Notes under the pieces: generated by a model
Seen by the model: the letters and a program-made list of their open reading frames with translations, nothing else
Told to the model about the DNA's origin: nothing
Database searches by the model: none
NCBI RefSeq assembly: GCF_029392015.1
Contig: NZ_CP113925.1
Span: forward strand, 1,798,001 to 1,862,000
DNA from: Bifidobacterium sp. ESL0728
GTDB taxonomy: Bacteria; Actinomycetota; Actinomycetes; Actinomycetales; Bifidobacteriaceae
DNA: 64,000 nt
Direction of reading: 5' to 3'
Program-made: the position numbers and the translations under genes
Shown here: one piece after another, positions 1-8,551 of the stretch
Numbering within the stretch: the first letter of the stretch is position 1
Layout of the letters: every line of letters begins with the position of its first letter

Positions 1-1795
1 GGAACTGGTTCAAGAGCAGCGTCTTCCAGATGGTCTCGAGCTGTTCACGCGGATAGACATAGCCTGGGTTCTTCAGGCTCGCCGCAGCGCACAGGTATTC
101 GGCCACACGCAGCATCGATTCCTCCTGCCTGCAGCCGCGCTTCATATCCTGCTGGGCGGTCAGTGTGGCGCGGTGCAGCTCCAGATAAAGCTCACCGCGA
201 TAGATCGGTGTCTCACCCCGGGCGTTGTCGACGATATCGTGGCGCACCTTGCCGTACAAGTCATCCGGAGTGCCAAAATCGATCTGCGGCACGCCTTCGA
301 GATCGCGCATACGCCGGATACGGCTGTTCATCTCGCGGGTGGGGCCACCGCCGCCGTCGCCGAAACCGTAGAGCATGATGGCGTGGTCGGAAAGGTCCTT
401 GTCGAGATAGTTCTTCTGCGAATAGATGACATCCTTGACCTCGACCGGCGAATCGTAGGTGTCTGAGGGCGGGAAATGCGTAAGAATTCCCGTGCCGTCG
501 ATGCCCTGCCAGATGAAGGAATGATGGGGAAATTTCGTGGTGTCGTTCCACGAGATCTTCTGGGTCAGGAACCATTCAAAACCGGCTCGGCGCGCGATCT
601 GCGGCCAGGAACCGGTGTAGCCGAAGCTGTCGGGCAGCCATACACCATCGGCCTTGGCCCCAAGATGGTCCTTGAAATAACGTTGGCCGAAGGTGATCTG
701 GCGGATCAGTGATTCTCCGGCGGGCACCATGCCGTCGGATTCGACCCACATGCCGCCGACCGGAATGAACCGGCCTTCTGCAATGCGTGACTGCATGCGT
801 TTGAAGAGGTCAGGATGCTCGTCCTCAAGCCACGCGTATTGCTGCGCCGAACTCATCGCATAGATGAAATCGGGATCCTCGTCCATCATCGCCAGCACGT
901 TGGAGACCGTGCGGGCCACCTTGCGCTTGGTCTCACGCACCGGCCAGAGCCAGGCGGAATCGATGTGGGCATGGGCGACGGCGGTGTGCTTGACGCTGGA
1001 AGGCGTGGCGTGCTTGGAAAGAACTGTTCCCAATTCGGCACGTGCGGGGGCCACGGTGCCTTCTATGTCACGTTCGTCGTAGACATTGAGCGAGCGCTGA
1101 AGTGCCTTGGAAAGCTGCCAGTAGCGCGGGTCATCATCGCTCAGCTCACGAATCAGCGACGAGACGACTTCAAGATCCATATGGTAGGCATATAGGTCTG
1201 CGTTGAGCACACAGACATCCATACGACGTAGGGTATACGGTTCGTCAGGCTTGCCGGTCGGCCCCTCACCAAGCGACGTAGGCGAATAGGGCGTCGGTCC
1301 TTCCACAAACGGATTCGCCGCGGCCTCGATATAAACGACAAAATCACCATTCCCATCGATATCGACATGCCGCGTACCGTCGGCATCGACCAACGGAACC
1401 CAGCTGTTGCGCGGGTTGACGGCCTTGATGGCCCTGCCGTCGGCGGTATAGGCAAGACCTTCGGATTGGAAGCCTGGCCCGCGATTGCTGAGCCATCCCA
1501 AATCGGCGACCAACTCGACTTTCCGGCCTTGAACGGCGGCGAGATCGATATGCCCTTTCACCTCGAACCACGTCGTTCCCCACGTCGTCCCCCAAAGCCC
1601 CGGAACCGCAAAAGGCTCGAAATCAACTTCACCGTTGCGGGCACGGTCGAGAAATTGCCGGTACGGCTCGGGCTCGCCGGGATTGGCGGCACTTCGCAAT
1701 GTGCAATGACAAAGAACGGAATGAATATGGGGGTCAAGACGCTGCTGGAGCACACGGTCGCAGCGAGAAAGCTCCTGGTCGGGAACAAGGAACAT
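1..1795 (-). CDS. Alpha-mannosidase, GH38 (3' end outside window)
   Basis: This is a glycoside hydrolase family 38 retaining alpha-mannosidase that would release mannose from mannosides or N-glycan fragments, probably in the cytoplasm because no signal peptide is seen. About 598 codons are present and the C-terminal part lies beyond base 1. It shows AHAHIDSAWLWP (zinc-binding His/Asp) and LPDSFGYTGSWPQ (nucleophile Asp), and it aligns throughout with the next gene, so the two are tandem paralogues. The ATG at 1795 follows AAAGGA at a good distance; an in-frame ATG at 1825 has no ribosome-binding site. It lies 112 bases downstream of the second mannosidase and is probably co-transcribed with it. 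Confidence 0.93.
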   Translation of the reverse strand, partial: MFLVPDQELSRCDRVLQQRLDPHIHSVLCHCTLRSAANPGEPEPYRQFLDRARNGEVDFEPFAVPGLWGTTWGTTWFEVKGHIDLAAVQGRKVELVADLGWLSNRGPGFQSEGLAYTADGRAIKAVNPRNSWVPLVDADGTRHVDIDGNGDFVVYIEAAANPFVEGPTPYSPTSLGEGPTGKPDEPYTLRRMDVCVLNADLYAYHMDLEVVSSLIRELSDDDPRYWQLSKALQRSLNVYDERDIEGTVAPARAELGTVLSKHATPSSVKHTAVAHAHIDSAWLWPVRETKRKVARTVSNVLAMMDEDPDFIYAMSSAQQYAWLEDEHPDLFKRMQSRIAEGRFIPVGGMWVESDGMVPAGESLIRQITFGQRYFKDHLGAKADGVWLPDSFGYTGSWPQIARRAGFEWFLTQKISWNDTTKFPHHSFIWQGIDGTGILTHFPPSDTYDSPVEVKDVIYSQKNYLDKDLSDHAIMLYGFGDGGGGPTREMNSRIRRMRDLEGVPQIDFGTPDDLYGKVRHDIVDNARGETPIYRGELYLELHRATLTAQQDMKRGCRQEESMLRVAEYLCAAASLKNPGYVYPREQLETIWKTLLLNQF

Positions 1796-1907
1796 GGATG
1801 GTCCTTTCTTGGATTTGTATGGCATCAACTATGAAAAGGAGATGCCGGTTTGAAGAATGAGATGGAAAATTACGAATCTGTCAAGTTAATCTTGAGGAAA
1901 TGATCGA

Positions 1908-4900
1908 TTATCCTTGTCTACGGAAACGCAACGTCGCCATCTCGAAGGGGTTGAGACTGATCGCCGCACCCTGCGCAGGATGCTCGCCGGAAAGGCACAC
2001 CGACAAATCGTCAGCAACGTCGTTGGTTTCAAGGACGTCGGTTTCACATACCGTCGCATCTGCCAAGGGTGCCGCGACATGAAGCGTTGCACTAGCGGAC
2101 GCGCCGGAAGCCTCATAAAGCCTGACAATCAGGTCACCGGAACCGTCATCGGCCAGCTTGACCCAATCGATGACCGGGGTGCCTTTGACATTACCAAGAC
2201 TGACCAGCGGATCAATGGCAGGCATATTCTGCAATTTCGGCGCATTGATTGAGGCCGCAACTTCCAGCGTCCGAGCCATAGTGGCGTCGGCAAGAACGGC
2301 CCAATCGAATTCGTGCTTCCCCATATCCTCATGAGGATCGGGGAATACCGGGGATTCCAAGAGTGAAAGCCTCAGCATGGTGCCACTTGCCGTGTTTTGC
2401 GCAGGGTTTCCGTGAATTGGTGAGGCATCGCACCCGTAAGTGGAAGCGTTGACAACGGCGACACCGTAATCACCTTCGTGCAGACGCACGTAACGGTGGG
2501 TGCAGCTTTCGTATTTGGCCTCGTCACTGGCATCGTTCTTGATCACCGGACGTTCGACCCAGCCATACTGGCATTCATACTGGGCGTTGGGCACGGCAAG
2601 AGCCACCGGCATATCGACTTTGAGGAATCGTTCACGCTCATGCCAATCGACGTTGGCGTGAAAGTCGAGTCGAGCGGCACGCGGCTTCAAGACGATATCT
2701 GTGTCAATGACACTATGTGAAAACTCAAGCCTTACCTGTACCTTGACTGCGCCGTGACCATCAACCATCACATTTGTAATACTTCCGCCTTCAATGCGAT
2801 TGGCACAGAGCAGTGCGTCGCGCTCAATCTCCCAGGCGTCATAGACGGAAGGCTCGTCCTTCAACAGCTCATAGGCCCCCATGCTGGTACCACGAGGCAC
2901 CAATTCACGTTTGGACTTTATATCAATCAGAGAAGACACCGATCCATCGGGTTCGACACGAACCTTCAACAGACCATTGTCCAAAACGACACTGCCATCT
3001 TCCTTTTGCTGCAACGTAACCGGCTGTATGCCCTCACGGCCGGCCTGCTCGTCGTCATCGATTGAAGGACGAACCTGCCATGAACTCCCGTCCGATTCGT
3101 ATTGCGTTATAGTAGCTTCCTTGACTACCGGCAATTCCGGTCGAGCGGTCTTTAAAGCTTCTGCCGCCTTGGAAATCAAATCCTTCAATCGCAGCATATC
3201 ACGCTTGTATTGTTCGCGTGCCTCGCGGTGCACCCAAGCGATGCCGGAACCGGGAAGAATGTCGTGGAACTGGTTCAGGAGCAGCGTCTTCCAGATCGAG
3301 TCCAGCTCCTTCTGCGGATAGACGTAACCGGTCGAGGCAGCCTCCAACGTCGCCGCAGCACAGAGATATTCCGTAACGCGCAGCAGGGATTCCTCCTGCC
3401 GGCAGTAACGCTTCATATCCTGCTGGCTGGTCAGCGTGGCGCGGTGCAACTCCAGATAAAGCTCCCCATGCCATACCGGCATCTCAGACCCGGCGTTCTC
3501 TTCCAGCTGGGTGTGCGCGGCCTCGAAGAAAGTGTCCGGCGCTTCGAGCGTGACACGCGAAACCCCTTCCAAATCCTCATAGCGGTGCAGGTGCCCGAGC
3601 ATTTCGCGGGTCGGTCCGCCGCCGCCGTCGCCCCAGCCATAGAGCAGAATCGACTTGTCTGCAAAATCCTTGTCCTGGAAGTTCTTTTCGGCGTGGACAA
3701 GCTCTTCGACCGTGGTCCAGGCCGCATAGGTGTCGGAAGGCGGGAAATGCGTGAAGATGCGAGTACCATCGATGCCCTCCCACATGAAGCTGTGGTGCGG
3801 GAACTTGGTGGTGTCGCTCCAGGAGATCTTCTGGGTCAGGAACCATTTGTAGCCCGCGCGTCGTGCGATCTGCGGCCAGGAGCCGTTGTAGCCGAAGCTG
3901 TCCGGCAGCCATACGCCGTCAGGATGGACACCGAAACGGGAGCCGAAATAGCGCTGGCCATAGGAAATCTGACGGATCAGCGATTCGCCGGTGGGCACCA
4001 TGCCGTCGGCTTCCACCCACATGCCGCCGACCGGAACGAACCGGCCTTGTGCCACGCGCGCCTTGACCTGTTCGAACAGATCGGGATGGTCCTCTTCAAG
4101 CCAGGCGTATTGCTGTGCGGAACTCATCGCATAGATATAGTCGGGTTCCTCGTTCATCAAGGCCAACGTGTTGCTGACGGTGCGCGCCACCTTGCGTCTG
4201 GTCTCACGCGCCGGCCAGAGCCAGGCGGAATCGATATGGGCATGACCCACGGCGCTTACATCCATCGCCGAGGCATTGGCCCGTTTGCCCAGCACACCTT
4301 GAAGCGCCTGGCGTGCCGGAACCACGGACCCGGCCACCTGCTCGTCGTAGACGTTGAGCGAGCGCTGCAGTGCCTTGGCAAGCTGCCAGTAACGCGGTGA
4401 ATCCTTGTCAGCCTGCCCCATCAACATGCTCACCACGTCGAGGTCGAGCCAGTAATCCTCCATCTGCCGGTCGAAGGTGCAGACATCGGCACTGCGGAAC
4501 ACATACTGTTCTTCGGGTTTGCCGGTGGCCTTCTCCCCCAGATTCGTCTCGACGAACGGCGGAACCCCGAGCAGAAGCGGATTGCAGGCCGCCTCCAGAT
4601 ACAGCGTGAACGAACCGTCGTCGGCCAAAGGAATATTCGCCGTACCATCAGCCTCGACAAGCCGCACCCAGAAGTTCTTGGGGTGCACAGCCTTGACCAC
4701 GGTGCCGTCGGGGCCGTAAACCATGCCTTCGATATGGCCGCCGGGCGAATGATCGTACCAGCCCAAGTCAAGCATGAGCTCGACGGGGCGTCCGTCCAAA
4801 CCATCAGCTCCTTCATCGACATGACCATCTCGCATCGGCACATGTCCGGTCAGCTCGAACCAGACCGTTCCCCACGTCGTGCCCCAAGGAGAACCCATCT

Positions 4901-5135
4901 TGAAAGGCTTGAAATCGATGGCGCCGGCTTCAACTTTTGCGAAGAACTCCCCTGAAGGCATCGGTTCGCCGGGGATATCGAAAGCGCGCACGCCGCAAGA
5001 CTCAAGAACGGGATGAGTATGTGGCAGAACACGTTGACGCATAACCCGTGCGCATCGATCTAATTGCTGCTGTGGTTTCAGAAACATCTTCGTCCAATCC
5101 TCAACTCGTTCCAACGACTCGGCAGCATCTAGCAT
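1908..5135 (-). CDS. Alpha-mannosidase, GH38
   Basis: This is a full-length GH38 alpha-mannosidase of up to 1075 residues, close to the usual 1000-1050. The family hydrolyses terminal alpha-mannosyl bonds by a double-displacement, metal-dependent mechanism. The His-Ala-His-Ile-Asp metal motif is at residues 298-302, the nucleophile Asp is near 412 in PDSFGYNGSW, and HFPPSDTY follows. The C-terminal beta-rich half is complete. The ATG at 5135 is the longest start; Met17 (5087) aligns with the paralogue start and is preceded by GAGGA, so it may be the true start. No signal peptide is visible. A LacI-type palindrome lies 40 bases upstream, and cutC precedes it on the same strand. Confidence 0.95.
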   Translation of the reverse strand: MLDAAESLERVEDWTKMFLKPQQQLDRCARVMRQRVLPHTHPVLESCGVRAFDIPGEPMPSGEFFAKVEAGAIDFKPFKMGSPWGTTWGTVWFELTGHVPMRDGHVDEGADGLDGRPVELMLDLGWYDHSPGGHIEGMVYGPDGTVVKAVHPKNFWVRLVEADGTANIPLADDGSFTLYLEAACNPLLLGVPPFVETNLGEKATGKPEEQYVFRSADVCTFDRQMEDYWLDLDVVSMLMGQADKDSPRYWQLAKALQRSLNVYDEQVAGSVVPARQALQGVLGKRANASAMDVSAVGHAHIDSAWLWPARETRRKVARTVSNTLALMNEEPDYIYAMSSAQQYAWLEEDHPDLFEQVKARVAQGRFVPVGGMWVEADGMVPTGESLIRQISYGQRYFGSRFGVHPDGVWLPDSFGYNGSWPQIARRAGYKWFLTQKISWSDTTKFPHHSFMWEGIDGTRIFTHFPPSDTYAAWTTVEELVHAEKNFQDKDFADKSILLYGWGDGGGGPTREMLGHLHRYEDLEGVSRVTLEAPDTFFEAAHTQLEENAGSEMPVWHGELYLELHRATLTSQQDMKRYCRQEESLLRVTEYLCAAATLEAASTGYVYPQKELDSIWKTLLLNQFHDILPGSGIAWVHREAREQYKRDMLRLKDLISKAAEALKTARPELPVVKEATITQYESDGSSWQVRPSIDDDEQAGREGIQPVTLQQKEDGSVVLDNGLLKVRVEPDGSVSSLIDIKSKRELVPRGTSMGAYELLKDEPSVYDAWEIERDALLCANRIEGGSITNVMVDGHGAVKVQVRLEFSHSVIDTDIVLKPRAARLDFHANVDWHERERFLKVDMPVALAVPNAQYECQYGWVERPVIKNDASDEAKYESCTHRYVRLHEGDYGVAVVNASTYGCDASPIHGNPAQNTASGTMLRLSLLESPVFPDPHEDMGKHEFDWAVLADATMARTLEVAASINAPKLQNMPAIDPLVSLGNVKGTPVIDWVKLADDGSGDLIVRLYEASGASASATLHVAAPLADATVCETDVLETNDVADDLSVCLSGEHPAQGAAISLNPFEMATLRFRRQG

Positions 5136-5174
5136 CGCTGCCTGTTTGTGCTTCCTTTTTACAAGAACGAGAGG

Positions 5175-5190
5175 ACTAAAACGCTTTAGT
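5175..5190. promoter_or_regulatory. LacI-family operator-like palindrome
   Basis: ACTAAAACGCTTTAGT is a perfect inverted repeat with the central CG typical of LacI/GalR-family operators. It lies 40 bases before the mannosidase start at 5135 and 52 bases after the cutC stop, which suggests sugar-responsive repression of the mannosidase pair. No regulator gene lies in this part of the window, so the link is inferred from position. Confidence 0.5.
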
Positions 5191-5242
5191 TAATTTCGGC
5201 GTGTCATATTCATGCTGAAAAATATTCATCATCCCAGAGAGC

Positions 5243-6040
5243 CTAAGCTTTACAGGCAGCGACAGCAGCACGAACGATATCAGCATCGGTTCTTTCCACC
5301 AAGACGTCATCACCGCCGCCTCCGGGGCCACCAAGCGAATGAAGCCGCCTGCGAGCGGAAAGGTGCAGCGCATCGGCACCGGTTCCTGCAAGCTGTGCCA
5401 TGAACTGCGGCTGCACTCCCCCGCCAGCCATAATCTGGATACGCCCGTTGGCCTGACGCACCAGCCGGGCGAGGGACGGCATCCCCTCCATGGCATTCCG
5501 GGCACCACCGGAAGTCAGCACACGCGTATAACCAAGCTCGATCAAGGTTTCCAAGGCATCTTCCTGATTTCTTGCCATATCAAAGGCTCGGTGGAACACC
5601 ACATCGATCTTACGATCCAGCCTGCGGGCCTGCGCACGGGCTTCGTCGATCAGGTCACGCGCGAATTCAAGATCGATGTCACCTTGATTATCGAGACCGC
5701 CGACGACCACACCGTTGGCTCCCGCCTCGAGCGCCGGACCGATTTCGGCCAATTGCGTCGCCTTGTCGTCCCTGTTATAGACAAAATCACCGCCACGGGA
5801 CCGGATGAGCACCTCGGCGCCCAAGGGCACACCAACCTCGGAGCAAAGGCGAATCACCCCGTAACTTGGCGTGATGCCACCGGTAGCGCCCAAGGCGGTA
5901 CATAGCTCCATGCGGTCGGCTCCGGCCAGCGCGGCGATACGTGCCCCGGCGATGTCCTGCACCGCAATCTCCAGAACCGGACGCCGCTTGCCCTGCCCAT
6001 CCTTAACCGCTATTTCATCCTTACTTTGCCCACTCATCAT
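5243..6040 (-). CDS. cutC: CutC-family protein
   Basis: This is a TIM-barrel protein of the CutC family (PF03932), named for copper homeostasis in E. coli although the biochemical role remains unsettled. Family signatures are ALAGADRMELC, a GGITPSYG block, SRGGDFVYNR, HRAFDMA, RVLTSGGARNA, IMAGGGV and HLSARR, in the expected order, at about 265 residues. The frame opens at a TTG (6064), but the tandem ATGs at 6040 and 6037 follow AAGAAG and fit better. It lies just upstream of the two alpha-mannosidases on the same strand with a 107-base gap holding an operator-like site. That neighbourhood hints at a sugar-related rather than a copper role; this is inference. Confidence 0.9.
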   Translation of the reverse strand: MMSGQSKDEIAVKDGQGKRRPVLEIAVQDIAGARIAALAGADRMELCTALGATGGITPSYGVIRLCSEVGVPLGAEVLIRSRGGDFVYNRDDKATQLAEIGPALEAGANGVVVGGLDNQGDIDLEFARDLIDEARAQARRLDRKIDVVFHRAFDMARNQEDALETLIELGYTRVLTSGGARNAMEGMPSLARLVRQANGRIQIMAGGGVQPQFMAQLAGTGADALHLSARRRLHSLGGPGGGGDDVLVERTDADIVRAAVAACKA

Positions 6041-6266
6041 GACCCAATTCTTCTTAGTAAACAATGCTTATGAAGGCTACGAACATCTCCACGTTGAAAT
6101 TCCAAGCTTTTGAAGACATTCTACAGTGCCGTGCTTACACTGCGAGAGCGATAGCCTATTGTTCTTCTGAAATAATTATGCCCTGAGGGGCGAAGAAGGA
6201 AAGCGTCGCAGCAACACGGTATGATTAGATGTTCCGGCGCAAACCGGGGCTTGATAATTCAAAAAT

Positions 6267-6661
6267 GGGGATGATCGGTTTCGACGGTGACCTGTTCGTC
6301 GCAGGGAAGCGTGCCGAGAATGTGGAGTCCACTCGAGATGACCTCCACGAAACAACAAGTGCTAAATCTAATCGCACTGAGTTCGCTCTCGCTGCCTGAG
6401 CTTCGCGCCAGGATTAACCAGTGAGCAGCTGCTCCGTCCACTCCTTCTCGTCTTCGGGAGGATGTTGGGCGTCATTAGAGGACTTGCTTGAGCCATCGAA
6501 CCACAGGGTGACTCAGGGACTTTAACTGTAGATATGCTCGCCATCCATTGTCCGCGACACGGATGGGGGCAGAAAAACTGCCAAAAGGCCAGCGGACTAC
6601 GCACGTAGAAGACTGAGGGTTCGGCCATCGGACCGGGGTTCAATTCCCCGCATCTCCACTA
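6267..6661 (+). ncRNA. ssrA: tmRNA (transfer-messenger RNA)
   Basis: This is the trans-translation RNA that rescues stalled ribosomes and tags the peptide for proteolysis. The 5' end GGGGAUG pairs with CAUCUCC at the 3' end to form the acceptor stem, and the 3' half has a T-arm with GGTTCAATTCC. The tag reading frame at 6361-6399 encodes AKSNRTEFALAA followed by TGA, the tag expected for bifidobacteria. The terminal CCA is not encoded: the bases after the discriminator A (6658) are CTA. A terminator follows at once. The 3' end of ssrA is a common integration site for mobile DNA, and a toxin-antitoxin-like pair lies directly downstream. Confidence 0.97.
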
Positions 6662-6664
6662 TCC

Positions 6665-6698
6665 AAACGCCGTCACGGTTATCTTTGGCGGCGTTTTT
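6665..6698 (+). terminator. Rho-independent terminator of ssrA
   Basis: The stem AAACGCCG pairs with CGGCGTTT across a 16-base loop and runs into TTTTT, four bases after the mature tmRNA end. It is a good fit to an intrinsic terminator on the plus strand. Confidence 0.85.
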
Positions 6699-6757
6699 CG
6701 TTGCTATACCACCCTGGTCTGCTTATTTTGAGCTAAATCTAGGGGCCCTAATCCTCG

Positions 6758-7231
6758 TCAGAGCAAATCCTCCAGCGGGCTGGCGGAGGCCCGAGAACGC
6801 AGAAAATCGGCGAGCTGGGAATAACTTACTTCGCCAGTCACAAGCTTCTGTATCCACTGATAAAGCTCATTGTTTTGTGGATCCGGGGGATCTGGTATGT
6901 CAAGCTGGATCCCACACGCCCGTATACAAGCGATAAGCATTTTCACTGTTGTGCGTTTGTTGCCGTCACCAAAAGGATGGTCTTTCGACAGATGCTCGGC
7001 AAAGAATGACACCTGCTCGAAAACGTCACGAAATGCCGAGACACGAGCGCTGACAAACGCGGCATACACAGATGGTGATACTGATTGTTCAGCATCACCA
7101 TCCTTTCCTGCACGGAATCCAGTGGCTGAAACGGTCATATCATGAACGTTCACCACAACTTCAATGAAAGTCTCTACCTCCGCTTCATTTTGAAAACGTA
7201 TTGGCTGACATTGCACTAGTCCACCACGCAC
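6758..7231 (-). CDS. Fic/Doc-family protein, probable toxin
   Basis: This small (157-residue) Fic-domain protein carries the core motif HPFGDGNKRTT near residues 85-95. Fic proteins transfer AMP or another phosphate-containing moiety to target proteins; Doc-type members act as toxins. The motif has the Asp-Gly-Asn-Lys-Arg form and lacks the second Arg of the HxFx(D/E)GNGRxxR consensus. No inhibitory alpha-helix motif (S/TxxxE(G/N)) was recognised. The start is GTG at 7231, three bases after the stop of the Panacea-domain gene, with GAGG inside that gene's end as ribosome-binding site. The antitoxin-first order and tight spacing suggest a toxin-antitoxin operon. The target is unknown. Confidence 0.82.
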   Translation of the reverse strand: MRGGLVQCQPIRFQNEAEVETFIEVVVNVHDMTVSATGFRAGKDGDAEQSVSPSVYAAFVSARVSAFRDVFEQVSFFAEHLSKDHPFGDGNKRTTVKMLIACIRACGIQLDIPDPPDPQNNELYQWIQKLVTGEVSYSQLADFLRSRASASPLEDLL

Positions 7232-7234
7232 TTG

Positions 7235-7759
7235 TCAGGAATCCTCAAGCATGCGAAGTGCATTCGGGTATTCACGCTCCGCCGTAGCAATGCCCCAAGC
7301 CAAGGAACGCTCAATATTCGGGCGTTCCTTGCCATCAGTCGAGCTCAAAATCATGTCAGGGGTGATTTCATTATCAGCATCAGGAGAGAAAGCTTTCTCC
7401 CAAGCCGATCCTGGCCTATGCGAAAAACGCACCAAATCGAACGCCGACAGCGGCCCATAATATTTCGCAACTTCGTCTACAATCTTTGACACCATGCCAT
7501 CCACGGCTTCCCCATTCACGGTTCCTGCCGGATTCGTGACACGTTGTTTTTTACCGTAACGGCGGAACACGTTGTACACACTACGTTCGACAGGGCCATA
7601 TTCCCAAGCCTCTACCGGCTCATCGAATAGAACCTTCCCGGTGGATCTCAGCGACTCTACCTGCGCATAATAGACAAGCTTGTTGAGCTTGAGGTTGGTA
7701 AGATACTCGTCTTCACCGTGCCTGACAATAAACAGGTTCGCAATATCAATGGCTTTCAT
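7235..7759 (-). CDS. Panacea-domain (DUF4065) protein, probable antitoxin
   Basis: This 174-residue protein matches the Panacea/SocA-like domain (DUF4065): LTNLKLNKLVYYAQ near the N-terminus, then EAWEYGPVERSVYNVFRRYG, then LSAFDLVRFSHRPGSAWEKA. Panacea domains are known as promiscuous antitoxins that pair with many unrelated toxin types. Here the partner would be the Fic-family protein encoded three bases downstream. The ATG is at 7759. The pair is set between ssrA and dtd, apart from any operon of housekeeping genes, which fits a mobile or accessory module. That it neutralises this Fic protein is inferred from gene order. Confidence 0.85.
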   Translation of the reverse strand: MKAIDIANLFIVRHGEDEYLTNLKLNKLVYYAQVESLRSTGKVLFDEPVEAWEYGPVERSVYNVFRRYGKKQRVTNPAGTVNGEAVDGMVSKIVDEVAKYYGPLSAFDLVRFSHRPGSAWEKAFSPDADNEITPDMILSSTDGKERPNIERSLAWGIATAEREYPNALRMLEDS

Positions 7760-7909
7760 GGCAATCCACCTCTTTTCATACTGTGTATTTCAATCAATGG
7801 TTACTCGATTCTATTCCAACCCTTGCCCCGCCAGCTGACTTTTCTGATTTCACATTCTCCGAAGATTCCTTGGCGGATTCTTTCGCATACCCCGCTAGAC
7901 TTGGCAACC

Positions 7910-8395
7910 ATGAGAATCGTGTTGCAGAAAGTAAGTAAGGCCGATATCGACGTCGTTGACGAAATCAGCGGCGAGGTCGATGAAACGTTCGTACCACAGC
8001 ATATCGGGATTGGTTATGTTTTGCTCGTCGGGGTCAGCGACGAGGACGGGCAGGAACAGATCGATTGGCTCGCGCAGAAAATCAGCAAGCTGCGGGTGTT
8101 CGAAGACGAAAACGGGAAGATGAACCTTTCGCTGGCACAAGTCGGCGGCGAAATCCTGTCGGTCTCGCAGTTCACGCTGTTCGGCGACGTGCGAAAAGGC
8201 AACCGGCCGAGCTTCATCAAAGCCGGCAAACCGGAGCATGCCAAGCAAATCTGGCTTGATTTCAACGACGCGCTGAAGGCGCAAGGCGTCAATGTGAAGG
8301 TCGGTCGCTTCGGCTCGCACATGCGCGTGAGCCTGACCAACGACGGGCCGGTGACCATCCTCTTCGACACCGATGAGCTCATGGCCAAACACTAA
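7910..8395 (+). CDS. dtd: D-aminoacyl-tRNA deacylase
   Basis: This DTD enzyme hydrolyses D-amino acids (and glycine) from mischarged tRNA in the cytoplasm. The 161 residues contain both conserved active-site motifs, LSVSQFTLFGD and LTNDGPVTILFD, and begin with the typical MRIVLQKVSKA. The frame is open further upstream to 7718, but the family start is ATG at 7910, preceded by sequence with no strong ribosome-binding site. It is a lone plus-strand gene that converges on the end of the dcw cluster. Confidence 0.96.
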   Translation: MRIVLQKVSKADIDVVDEISGEVDETFVPQHIGIGYVLLVGVSDEDGQEQIDWLAQKISKLRVFEDENGKMNLSLAQVGGEILSVSQFTLFGDVRKGNRPSFIKAGKPEHAKQIWLDFNDALKAQGVNVKVGRFGSHMRVSLTNDGPVTILFDTDELMAKH

Positions 8396-8551
8396 TCACA
8401 CCCGCGTTGCCCGTCGGTTCGATTCGTTGCTGTAATATTGACATTACTTTACTTTCAAATCACGGGATTGGCGCACTGTGAAGTGCTACACACACCCAAG
8501 CACCCGGAAATGCGGGCAAAGCCAGCACACCAAACGCAGCAACATGGCGAT

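Noticed and set aside
6665..7760. Genomic island bounded by an att duplication at ssrA
   Set aside because: No second copy of the ssrA 3' end was seen near 7760-7910, so island borders cannot be supported.
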